Position numbers and translations under genes: made by a program. The notes beneath the pieces were generated by a model. That model had not been told where the DNA came from. It was given only the letters and a program-made list of their open reading frames with translations, and searched no databases. From assembly GCA_902632275.1 (NCBI GenBank), contig CACPBW010000001.1, forward strand, positions 76,111 to 140,110: a stretch of DNA of 64,000 nucleotides. Reading direction: 5' to 3'. Origin of the DNA: an uncultured Pelagibacteraceae bacterium (GTDB lineage Bacteria; Pseudomonadota; Alphaproteobacteria; Pelagibacterales; Pelagibacteraceae). This document shows, piece by piece, positions 55,974-64,000 of the stretch. How positions within the stretch are numbered: the first letter of the stretch is position 1; the number at the start of each line of letters is the position of its first letter.

Positions 55974-58531
55974 TTTTTTTTCTTTTTTTTATTTCTATCG
56001 TATTCTCTTCTTTTCTCAATTAAAATTAAGGCCTCTTCCATATTAATTTCGGTAGGATCTTTTTCTTCAGGTATAGTCGCGTTTAAAGATTTATATTTAA
56101 TGTATGGTCCGTACTGGCCTTTCATTATTCTGACTGGTTTTTTATCTTCTGGATGTTCACCCAAATCTTTAATTAACGACGAAGAGATTCTTCCTGGTTT
56201 CGCTTCAGCTATTAACGTTATAGCTCTATTTAATCCTATTGTAAAAATATCTTCGACATTTTCTAGTCTTGCAGATTTATTTTCACATTTTAAGTATGGA
56301 CCAAATCTTCCAGAATTTAGAAAAATTTCTTTTTGATTTTCAGGATTTAAACCAAGATTTTTTGGTAGAGAGCATAAATATTTCGCTTTATCTAAGTCTA
56401 TTGAGTCAATATCAATACCTTTGGGTATAGATACATTTTTAAAATTATCATCTTTTTGTTTTTTAAGTTTTTTCTTTTTTTTAGGTTTTTCTTCAATTTC
56501 CTCTTTATCAATTTCGTATTGTAGATATGGACCGAACCTTCCATTTTTTAAATATATATCTTTCCCATTTTCGAGCTTTCCTATTAATTTCGGCTCAGCT
56601 AAGTTTAATTGTTCAGCTGCTTTAGCTTTTGAAAGTGGTCTTGTAAATTTACATTCTGGATAGTTGGAACAACCTATAAATGCACCTCCTCTAAAGCTAT
56701 TTTTTAAACTCAAAATACCATCAGCACACAGCTTACATTTTCGATCAACTTTTCCATCCTTATTTGTTTCGAAAACAAGACTACCTAAACTTTCATTAAG
56801 TAAATCTAATACTTCTCGAGTTCTCTTTTCCTTTACAGTTGTTACGTTTTTATTAAAATCTGCCCAAAATTGCTCAAGAACTTTAATCCAGTCCTCCTTA
56901 CCAGATGTAATATCATCCAATTGATCTTCAAGCTTGGCTGTAAACCCATAATCAACATATTTAGTGAAAAGCTTTTCCAAAAATGCTGATATTAACTTTC
57001 CTCTATCTGTTGGAAAAAATCTCTTATTTACGATATCTGCATATCCTCTATTAGCAATAACTGAGATAATACTTGCATAAGTTGATGGTCTTCCAATACC
57101 TAATTCTTCAAGTTTTTTAACTAAACTAGCCTCAGAGTATCTTGGAGGCGGTTGAGTAAAATGCTGTTCATCGATAAAACTCTCAATATTTATTGGACCT
57201 TTGTTTACCTCTGGAAGTATTTTTTCATCACTTTGATCGTCTTCAATTTTATAAAGTTTTAAAAAACCATCAAATTTAATTACAGATCCACTTGATCTCA
57301 AAACATTTTTAGAGTCATCTGACTCTATAGATATAGTTTTTCTATCAAATTTTGCAGATTCCATTTGTGAAGATAAGGCTCTTGACCAAATTAAATTATA
57401 AAGTTTATTTTGATCAGAGCTTAAATATTTTTTCATTTTTTCAGGTGAATTTTCGATATTAGTTGGTCGTATAGCTTCGTGCGCCTCTTGGGCATTCTTA
57501 GCTTTCTTACCAGAATAATTTAATGGTTGTTCAGGTAAATAACCCTTGCCAAAATTATCATCTATATAAGATCTAAACTCATTTACAGCTTCTTTGGAAA
57601 TGTTCGTTCCATCAGTTCTCATATATGTTATCAAGCCTTTTGTATCGCCATCAATATCTATACCTTGATATAATCTCTGTGCTATTTGCATAGTTCGTGA
57701 GGCACCAAAACCTAATTTGCTTGACGCTGTTTGTTGTAAAGTAGATGTTGTAAATGGTCCAACAGGATTTCTAGTAAATATTTTAGATGTAATATCAGTA
57801 ATTTTATATTTTTTACTTTTAATTTTTTCGATTGCTAAATTAATATCCTCTTTATTCTTAAAACTAAATTTCTCAATTTTATTTCCATCTAGTTGTAAAA
57901 TTGTAGAATTAATTTTTGAATTATCATTGGTATTAAAATTTACGTTAAGAGTCCAAAACTCATCTGGTTTGAATATTTCTATCTCATGCTCTCTTTCCGT
58001 AAGTAATTTTAAAGCTACTGACTGAACTCTACCTGCCGATTTTGAACCTGGAAGTTTTGTCCAAAGTATTGGTGAAATATTAAAACCAACCAAATAATCC
58101 AAGGCTCTTCTTGCCATATATGCATCTACCAATTGATCTTCAATTTTTCTTGGATTTTCAATACCTTTTGTAACTGCATTTTTAGTTATCTCATTAAAAA
58201 CTACTCTTTCTATTTTTTTATCTTTTAAAAGTTTTTTTTCATCTAAAAATTCTTTTACATGCCAGGCAATAGCTTCACCTTCACGATCAGGATCGGTTGC
58301 AAGAATTATCTTTTCAGACTCTTTTGCAACATCTGTAATTTCTTTCAAATATTTTTTAGAAAAACTATCAATCTCCCATATCATTTTAAATTTATTTCCA
58401 GGATCAACAGATCCGTTTTTTGATGGAAGGTCTCTTATATGACCATAACTTGCTAGAACAGTATAATTATCTCCTAAATATTTATTTATAGTTTTTGCTT
58501 TTGCGGGACTTTCAACAATAACAAGATTCAT
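55970..58531 (-). CDS. topA: DNA topoisomerase I
   Basis: 853 residues, relaxes negative supercoils. The Toprim domain (VIVESPAKAKTINKYLG; ATDPDREGEAIAWH) is followed by the catalytic Tyr region ITYMRTDGT (about residue 305). One C4 zinc motif remains (CKLCADGILSLKNSFRGGAFIGCSNYPEC), then three repeats NGRFGPYLQY, SGRFGPYLKC, GQYGPYIKY, an alphaproteobacterial-type tail. It ends Lys-rich. Confidence 0.98.
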   Translation of the reverse strand: MNLVIVESPAKAKTINKYLGDNYTVLASYGHIRDLPSKNGSVDPGNKFKMIWEIDSFSKKYLKEITDVAKESEKIILATDPDREGEAIAWHVKEFLDEKKLLKDKKIERVVFNEITKNAVTKGIENPRKIEDQLVDAYMARRALDYLVGFNISPILWTKLPGSKSAGRVQSVALKLLTEREHEIEIFKPDEFWTLNVNFNTNDNSKINSTILQLDGNKIEKFSFKNKEDINLAIEKIKSKKYKITDITSKIFTRNPVGPFTTSTLQQTASSKLGFGASRTMQIAQRLYQGIDIDGDTKGLITYMRTDGTNISKEAVNEFRSYIDDNFGKGYLPEQPLNYSGKKAKNAQEAHEAIRPTNIENSPEKMKKYLSSDQNKLYNLIWSRALSSQMESAKFDRKTISIESDDSKNVLRSSGSVIKFDGFLKLYKIEDDQSDEKILPEVNKGPINIESFIDEQHFTQPPPRYSEASLVKKLEELGIGRPSTYASIISVIANRGYADIVNKRFFPTDRGKLISAFLEKLFTKYVDYGFTAKLEDQLDDITSGKEDWIKVLEQFWADFNKNVTTVKEKRTREVLDLLNESLGSLVFETNKDGKVDRKCKLCADGILSLKNSFRGGAFIGCSNYPECKFTRPLSKAKAAEQLNLAEPKLIGKLENGKDIYLKNGRFGPYLQYEIDKEEIEEKPKKKKKLKKQKDDNFKNVSIPKGIDIDSIDLDKAKYLCSLPKNLGLNPENQKEIFLNSGRFGPYLKCENKSARLENVEDIFTIGLNRAITLIAEAKPGRISSSLIKDLGEHPEDKKPVRIMKGQYGPYIKYKSLNATIPEEKDPTEINMEEALILIEKRREYDRNKKKKKK

Positions 58532-58570
58532 AAAGACTAAAACTACACATAAATTATACTTTTAGTCAAA

Positions 58571-59146
58571 CTAATAAATTTTTGTCTTCGATTCTGTATT
58601 ATTTTTTAGGCGTTTTATATTTTCTCTGTGGGTAATCAATATGAGCAAAAATAAAATAATATAAAAATAATAGTTGATATCATTAAATAAAAAATAACTT
58701 GATAGAGGAACAAACAATGATGCTATCATTGAAGCTAGAGAGGAATATTTTGATATAATAAACACTACAAACCAAACAATTATAAAAATAACTGCTAAAT
58801 AAATATTTATACAAAAAAGTATACCAACGTATGTAGCCACTCCTTTTCCACCCTTAAATTTTAACCATATAGGAAAAACATGTCCTAAAAAAACTGCAAT
58901 TGATGATGTAAATAAGTATTCAGAAAAATTCAACTTTATTATAATAAGTAAAGTCACTGCTTTACTTATATCTAAAACTAATGTGCTATAGCCAATTAGT
59001 TTATTACCTGTCCTTAATGCATTTGTTGCACCAATATTGCCTGATCCAATTTCACGTATATCTTTTTTTAAAAAAATTTTTGTTAGTAAAAAACCAAATG
59101 GTATAGATCCTATTAAATAGCTAATAAGTAAAATTAAGTATAACAT
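58571..59146 (-). CDS. plsY: Acyl-phosphate glycerol-3-phosphate acyltransferase
   Basis: 191 residues, five membrane helices. IREIGSGNIGATNALRTGNK and KFKGGKGVATYVG are the conserved PlsY loops. It starts phospholipid synthesis with acyl-phosphate donors. 2 bases downstream of pyrC. Confidence 0.96.
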   Translation of the reverse strand: MLYLILLISYLIGSIPFGFLLTKIFLKKDIREIGSGNIGATNALRTGNKLIGYSTLVLDISKAVTLLIIIKLNFSEYLFTSSIAVFLGHVFPIWLKFKGGKGVATYVGILFCINIYLAVIFIIVWFVVFIISKYSSLASMIASLFVPLSSYFLFNDINYYFYIILFLLILITHRENIKRLKNNTESKTKIY

Positions 59147-59148
59147 AT

Positions 59149-60438
59149 TTAATTCGATTTATATAGCTCTTCACCGTTTACAAATGTCGATAAAACTTTT
59201 CCTTGCATTTTTTTATCCTCAATAGATGTATTTTTAGATTTAGAAACTAAATTTTCTTTTTTAACTATCCATGGTTTATTTATATCTACTACACAAAAAT
59301 CTGCATCATTTCCTATTGTAAGATTTCCCTTATTTATTTTAAGTATTTTAGCTGGATTACTTGTCAATAATTCAATAATTTTAAAAAGTTTAATTGAATT
59401 ATTGTGATATTGTTCTAATGCCAGTGGTAAAAGTGTTTCTATACCTGATGCACCTGTTGCAGCTTGTGAAAAAGTTAATCTTTTTGACTCTTCATCCTCC
59501 GGTTTATGGTCCGAAACAATTACATCGATAAGATCTTTATTAATTGCATCTACAAGTGACTTCCTATCCTCTTCAGTTCTTAATGGGGGAGACAATTTTA
59601 AGAAGGTTCTAAAATCACCAATATCATTTTCATTTAAAGATAAATTATTAATTGATACTCCAGTAGTAAATTTTACAGAATCTTTCTTTTTTTTTATTAC
59701 ATCTACTGACTTTGATGATGAAATTTGTGAAATATGATACCTACAATTAAAATCTTCTAATAAAGTTAAGTCTCTTTCAATAATTATTCTTTCTGCTAAG
59801 TCAGGTATACCTTGTAAACCTAAACGAGTTGCAACTATACCATCATTTACGCTTCCATTTTTTGATAATTCAAAATCTTCTGCATGCTGCATTACTAAAC
59901 AATCAAGATCGTAAGCTGATCTCATAATTCTGGACATTAATCGAGTATTTTGAATTGTTTGAATACCGTCTGTAAATGCTATAATTCCTTTCTTTTTTAA
60001 AAGTCCAAATTCAGTCATGTTTGTACTTTCTAAATTTTTAGTCAGTGATGCAGAGGGATAAATATTTATCTTGGACTTATCTCTACCTCTACGTTTTAAA
60101 AAGTCTACAATAGATACATTATCTATAACTGGCGATGTATTTGGCATTGTAACAACTGATGTTACACCTCCAGATAGAGCAGCATTACTTAGGGTTTTAA
60201 AATTCTCTTTATATTCAAAACCAGGTTCACCCACAAATACTCTCATATCTACTAGTCCCGGGAATATATGTTTACCATTTAAATCAATAAATTTTTCTCT
60301 AGACGGAATATTATTTTTATTTACTTTTTTTCCAACAGCCTCGATTTTACCTTCCTCATTTACTATCAATCCTCCGATTTCATCAATTGCATTATAAGGA
60401 TCTATTATATTTGCATTTAAAAAAAACTTTTTCTTCAT
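59149..60438 (-). CDS. Dihydroorotase-like protein lacking the HxH metal motif (PyrX-like)
   Basis: 429 residues from the ATG at 60438 (MKKKFFLN), which overlaps the pyrB stop (ATGA). It is a class I dihydroorotase-type amidohydrolase, but the N-terminal zinc motif DxHxH is replaced by [10 protein letters not shown] (residues 64-73), with no His. The later HISQISS and SDHKPED blocks remain. Non-catalytic homologues encoded next to pyrB (PyrX) stabilise aspartate transcarbamoylase, so that is the likely role and the active dihydroorotase would lie elsewhere. Confidence 0.85.
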   Translation of the reverse strand: MKKKFFLNANIIDPYNAIDEIGGLIVNEEGKIEAVGKKVNKNNIPSREKFIDLNGKHIFPGLVDMRVFVGEPGFEYKENFKTLSNAALSGGVTSVVTMPNTSPVIDNVSIVDFLKRRGRDKSKINIYPSASLTKNLESTNMTEFGLLKKKGIIAFTDGIQTIQNTRLMSRIMRSAYDLDCLVMQHAEDFELSKNGSVNDGIVATRLGLQGIPDLAERIIIERDLTLLEDFNCRYHISQISSSKSVDVIKKKKDSVKFTTGVSINNLSLNENDIGDFRTFLKLSPPLRTEEDRKSLVDAINKDLIDVIVSDHKPEDEESKRLTFSQAATGASGIETLLPLALEQYHNNSIKLFKIIELLTSNPAKILKINKGNLTIGNDADFCVVDINKPWIVKKENLVSKSKNTSIEDKKMQGKVLSTFVNGEELYKSN

Positions 60439-61376
60439 TGTTGTCCAAAAATTTTTAAGCAAGCCATTCGTACAGCTACCCCAAGTTCAACTTGTTCCTT
60501 AATAACACTTTTGTTAATATCATCAGCGAGTTTTGTATCTATTTCGATACCTCTATTCATAGGTCCAGGATGCATTATTAGGGCATCATCTTTTGCTAAT
60601 TTAAGTTTATCTGGTGTCAGGCCGTAATACTCATAATACTCTCTATTTGATGATAAAAATGAGCTTGTCATTCTTTCATTTTGTAATCTCAACATCATTA
60701 CAATATCACAATCTTTGACACCATCTTTCATATTGGTAAATTTGTTTATTCCTAATTTTTCAATATCCTTTGGCATTAAATTTGATGGTGCAACAATATT
60801 TAATTCAGCACCTAGCATATTAAGCAAATAAATATTTGATCTTGCTACTCTTGAATGTAGAATATCACCGCAAATTGCAATTTTTAATCCACTGATTTTT
60901 TTCTTTCTATCTATTATTGTTAATGCATCTAATAAAGCTTGAGTTGGATGTTCTCTTCTTCCGTCTCCAGCATTTAATACAGCGCAATTTACTTTTTGTG
61001 AAAGTAGATTACATGCTCCAGAATCCTGATGTCTGATAACAATGATATCTGGATGCATTGCATTTAATGTCATTGCAGTATCGATTAAGGTTTCACCTTT
61101 TTTAATTGCTGAATTTACAATATTCATTGACATTACATCTGCGCCTAATCTCTTACCTGCTAACTCAAAAGAGCTCTGCGTTCTTGTTGACGGTTCAAAA
61201 AAGAGATTAATTTGAGTTTTACCTCTCAAAATATCAATTTTTTTATTTTTGCTCTTATTTAAAGTTATAAATGATTTAGCTTCGTCTAAAATTAAATTTA
61301 TATCAGAAATAGAAAGGTCTTGTATTCCTAGAAGGTGTTTTTTGGAAATTTTAATAGCTTTTTTATTAATTGCCAT
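60435..61376 (-). CDS. pyrB: Aspartate carbamoyltransferase catalytic subunit
   Basis: 313 residues from the ATG at 61376 (MAINKKAIK); a TTG three codons upstream is unlikely. [21 protein letters not shown] is the carbamoyl-phosphate site; [26 protein letters not shown] and MHPGPMNRG(IE) are typical. First committed step of pyrimidine synthesis. It pairs with the PyrX-like gene. Confidence 0.98.
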   Translation of the reverse strand: MAINKKAIKISKKHLLGIQDLSISDINLILDEAKSFITLNKSKNKKIDILRGKTQINLFFEPSTRTQSSFELAGKRLGADVMSMNIVNSAIKKGETLIDTAMTLNAMHPDIIVIRHQDSGACNLLSQKVNCAVLNAGDGRREHPTQALLDALTIIDRKKKISGLKIAICGDILHSRVARSNIYLLNMLGAELNIVAPSNLMPKDIEKLGINKFTNMKDGVKDCDIVMMLRLQNERMTSSFLSSNREYYEYYGLTPDKLKLAKDDALIMHPGPMNRGIEIDTKLADDINKSVIKEQVELGVAVRMACLKIFGQQ

Positions 61377-61419
61377 TAAAACCAACTCTATAAACTTTAA
61401 ATGCCACTAAGGCAAGGGT

Positions 61420-61875
61420 TTAATTATTTAAATAATCAATAGCTCCTTGAAGTATAAATGTAGCCGCTTTTTCGTCGATTTTCTTTTTTTTTTGAGAAAA
61501 TTTTATGTCGAGATCACTCGACAAACTATAAGCCCCTGATGTCGATAGCCTTTCATCCCACAAACAAACCGGAATAGCAGTTTTTTCCTCAATAATTTTA
61601 GCTTTATCTCTGATTGATTGTGAACTTTTACCAAATGACCCGTCCATATTTAACGGATTTCCAACAATTATACCCGAAATGTTATTTTCTTTTATTATAT
61701 TAGCAAGTTCAGAAGATAAATTTTCTATGTTGGTAAATTGAATAGTCTTATAAGGAGTGGCAATTTTCCTCCTATCATCACAGACAGAAACGCCAATTCT
61801 TTTAGATCCTAGGTCTAAACCTAACAATCTTGAATTATTATCTAATTTATCTTTCAGGGCATCAATTGTGATCAT
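61420..61875 (-). CDS. ruvX: RuvX/YqgF-family pre-16S rRNA nuclease
   Basis: 151 residues, RNase H-like fold. LGLDLGSKRIGVSVCDD (residues 18-34), IIVGNPLNMDGSFGKSSQ and WDERLSTSGA carry the conserved Asp/Glu residues; DEKAATFILQGAIDYL closes it. It processes the 16S 5' end. Divergent from gatC. Confidence 0.95.
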   Translation of the reverse strand: MITIDALKDKLDNNSRLLGLDLGSKRIGVSVCDDRRKIATPYKTIQFTNIENLSSELANIIKENNISGIIVGNPLNMDGSFGKSSQSIRDKAKIIEEKTAIPVCLWDERLSTSGAYSLSSDLDIKFSQKKKKIDEKAATFILQGAIDYLNN

Positions 61876-61920
61876 ATTGTAATTTTCAGATTAAATGATA
61901 GTTTTCAATATCCTTATCAT

Positions 61921-62208
61921 ATGACTATAGATCTTAAAACAGTAAAGCATATCTCTAAATTGTCCAGAATATCGATAGATGATAATAAAGCTAAAAAATT
62001 AAGTGATGATTTAAATTCAATATTTAAATTTATCGAAAAACTAGAAGAGCTAGATACTGAAAAAATTGAACCACTTACATCAATTGCTGAAACAAATTTA
62101 AAACTAAGAAAGGACGAAATTAAATCAAAAAATATAAGAGAAGATATACTTAAAAACTCACCTGAAGATAGTAAAGATTTTTTTGTAGTCCCAAAGGTTG
62201 TTGAATAA
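61921..62208 (+). CDS. gatC: Asp/Glu-tRNA amidotransferase subunit C
   Basis: 95 residues with VKHISKLSRISIDDNKAKKLSDDLNSIFKFIEKLEELDTE and a C-terminal DFFVVPKVVE. It bridges GatA and GatB. Stop overlaps gatA start. Confidence 0.97.
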   Translation: MTIDLKTVKHISKLSRISIDDNKAKKLSDDLNSIFKFIEKLEELDTEKIEPLTSIAETNLKLRKDEIKSKNIREDILKNSPEDSKDFFVVPKVVE

Positions 62209-63665
62209 TGTCTAATATAATTGATTTAAAATTATTTGAGTTAGTTGAAAAAATAAAAAAAAAAGAAATTTCATCTACAGAAATTGCTAAAGCATTTATT
62301 GACAGGTCACAAAAATCAAAAAAACTAAATTCTTATATTACAGAAAATTTTGAAAACGCATTACAAAAAGCTAAACAATTTGATGAAAAACCAGATTTTA
62401 ATAAAAAATTACCCGGTATTCCTTTAGCAGTAAAAGATCTTTTTTGTACCAAAAATATTCGAACTACTGCTGGTAGTAAAATTTTAGAAAATTTTATTCC
62501 CACATATGAATCGACCGTTACCCAAAATATTTTAAATGAAGGCGGCATTATCATTGGAAAATTGAATTGTGATGAATTTGCAATGGGATCGTCTAATGAA
62601 ACTAGTTATTTTGGAAATGTACAAAATCCTATATATGAAAATTTAGTTCCAGGAGGTTCATCTGGTGGTTCATCTTCAGCTCTTGCAGCAAAGTTAACAC
62701 CTGTTACAATAGGAACAGACACGGGTGGTTCAATTAGACAACCAGCCTCTTTCACTGGTACAGTTGGACTAAAACCAACATATGGAAGCTGCTCAAGGTA
62801 TGGCATCGTAGCTTTTGCATCCTCTTTGGACCAGGCCGGTCCAATGACTCAAAACGTTAAGGACTGTGCTTTGATGCTAGAAGTTATTAGCTCTTATGAC
62901 AATAAAGACTCAACATCTGTTGATTTTAAAAGAGGCCAATATCTAAAAGATCTTAATGAAAATATCAAAGGAAAAAAAATAGGAATACCTAAGCAATATA
63001 GAGTTGATGGAATGCCTAAAGAAATAGACGAACTCTGGAAAAAAGGTATGAAAATAATCGAGGACAATGGAGGAGAAATAATTGAAATTAATTTACCAAA
63101 CACTAATTATGCCTTACCAACTTATTACATAGTAGCTCCTGCAGAAGCTTCATCAAATTTAGCTAGATACGATGGCGTAAAGTATGGGTTTAGATCAAAG
63201 GGAGAAAATCTGATTGACATGTATGAAAAGACGAGATCTGAAGGATTTGGTGATGAAGTAAAGAGACGGATAATGATTGGAACATATGTTCTATCTTCTG
63301 GTTATTATGATGCATATTATTTAAAAGCACAAAAAGTAAGAAGATTAATTAAAAATGATTTTGATGAAGCTTATAATAAGGTTGATGCTATATTAACACC
63401 GTCAACTCCGAGCTCAGCTTTTAAGATTGGTGAAAAAACAAATGACCCTGTTTCAATGTACTTAAACGATATATTTACTGTACCGATTAACTTAGCAGGC
63501 TTACCAGCTATATCTATACCGGCTGGTCATGATAAATCAGGTTACCCTTTAGGACTTCAAGTGATAGGCAAAGCTTTTGATGAACAAAATATTCTTAATA
63601 TAGCTTATTCAATTGAAAAAAATATTAATTTTAAAAATAATATTAATGATTGGTGGATAAATTGA
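62208..63665 (+). CDS. gatA: Asp/Glu-tRNA amidotransferase subunit A
   Basis: 485 residues, amidase-signature enzyme that releases ammonia from glutamine. Lys in [24 protein letters not shown] (Ser-rich core) and [14 protein letters not shown] (nucleophile Ser) are intact. Feeds ammonia to GatB. Overlaps gatB. Confidence 0.98.
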   Translation: MSNIIDLKLFELVEKIKKKEISSTEIAKAFIDRSQKSKKLNSYITENFENALQKAKQFDEKPDFNKKLPGIPLAVKDLFCTKNIRTTAGSKILENFIPTYESTVTQNILNEGGIIIGKLNCDEFAMGSSNETSYFGNVQNPIYENLVPGGSSGGSSSALAAKLTPVTIGTDTGGSIRQPASFTGTVGLKPTYGSCSRYGIVAFASSLDQAGPMTQNVKDCALMLEVISSYDNKDSTSVDFKRGQYLKDLNENIKGKKIGIPKQYRVDGMPKEIDELWKKGMKIIEDNGGEIIEINLPNTNYALPTYYIVAPAEASSNLARYDGVKYGFRSKGENLIDMYEKTRSEGFGDEVKRRIMIGTYVLSSGYYDAYYLKAQKVRRLIKNDFDEAYNKVDAILTPSTPSSAFKIGEKTNDPVSMYLNDIFTVPINLAGLPAISIPAGHDKSGYPLGLQVIGKAFDEQNILNIAYSIEKNINFKNNINDWWIN

Positions 63666-64000
63666 GTAAGGAAAATAAAGAATATTTAATTAAAAGAAAC
63701 ACTAATGAATATGAAGTAGTTATTGGTCTTGAGGTACATGCTCAAGTATTGTCTGAGTCTAAGTTATTTTCAACTTCTCCAACAAAATTTGGCTCAGAAC
63801 CAAATACACAAGTAAGTTTAGTAGATGCTGCTTTTCCTGGAATGTTACCTGTTATAAATGAGTTTTGCATTAAACAAGCAATTAAAACAGGTATAGGACT
63901 TAATGCCAAAATAAATAAAAAATCAATTTTTGATAGGAAGAATTATTTCTATGCCGATTTACCTCAGGGATATCAAATTTCACAATACAAAAATCCTATT
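63662..64000 (+). CDS. gatB: Asp/Glu-tRNA amidotransferase subunit B, N-terminal part (TTG start)
   Basis: 113 residues seen; the gene runs off the end. It phosphorylates and amidates misacylated Glu-tRNA(Gln) or Asp-tRNA(Asn). [29 protein letters not shown] and [20 protein letters not shown] are diagnostic. The only sensible start is TTG at 63662, overlapping the gatA TGA by 3 bases; no in-frame ATG lies before the conserved block. Confidence 0.97.
   Translation, partial: MSKENKEYLIKRNTNEYEVVIGLEVHAQVLSESKLFSTSPTKFGSEPNTQVSLVDAAFPGMLPVINEFCIKQAIKTGIGLNAKINKKSIFDRKNYFYADLPQGYQISQYKNPI

Overview
The window looks like a SAR11 / Pelagibacterales (Alphaproteobacteria) chromosome. The basis is strongly AT-rich DNA, very small spacers with many TAATG/ATGA gene overlaps, a streamlined gene order, and family-level protein resemblance such as alphaproteobacterial-type TopA C-terminal repeats and ZnuABC beside Zur. 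Taxonomy is inferred from sequence feel and gene content, not from a database search.

Layout. 1-3126 (minus): end of a GT2 glycosyltransferase, purB (with an apparent +1 frameshift in an A7 run), map, sfsA. 3149-4308 (plus): a CinA-type MoaB-domain protein and a gamma-glutamylcyclotransferase-like protein. 4301-7697: a zinc locus (small membrane protein, zur, znuB, znuC, divergent znuA) with two Zur-box-like dyads over the znuA promoter. 7769-9888: a redox cluster of alternative oxidase, flavodoxin, cupredoxin and DUF4396-like membrane protein. 9946-13052: a beta-propeller autotransporter, small membrane proteins and an AsmA-like protein.

13053-19890 is the accessory part. Two small islets are anchored on tRNA genes. 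One lies upstream of tRNA-Leu(UAA), with a duplicated 5' half of the tRNA plus its upstream region. The other lies downstream of tRNA-Thr(UGU), with a duplicated 3' half of the tRNA. Each carries two to three unknown or putative nuclease/lipoprotein genes, no integrase, and short direct repeats that resemble recombinase arm sites. Between them lie nadK, a large membrane protein, a tRNA-Val(GAC) with altered D and T loops, and a GT4 glycosyltransferase.

19920-50269 is the core information-processing block: RlmB, tRNA-Tyr, tRNA-Gly, tuf, tRNA-Trp, secE, nusG, rplKAJL, rpoBC, the str operon (rpsL, rpsG, fusA), S10-spc (rpsJ to secY, adk; rpmD and rpmJ missing), alpha (rpsM, rpsK, rpoA, rplQ), and an Rlu pseudouridine synthase. 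50249-64000 is housekeeping: lipB, mgtE, panC, galU-ugd, RidA, a secreted small protein, topA, plsY, a dihydroorotase-like PyrC lacking its HxH metal motif, pyrB, ruvX, and gatCAB (gatB runs off the end).

The most interesting items are the two integrase-less tRNA islets with matched architecture, the unusual tRNA-Val elbow, a near-identical signal-peptide-encoding 5' cassette at three loci, and hairpins placed directly at the starts of the alternative oxidase and mgtE genes.
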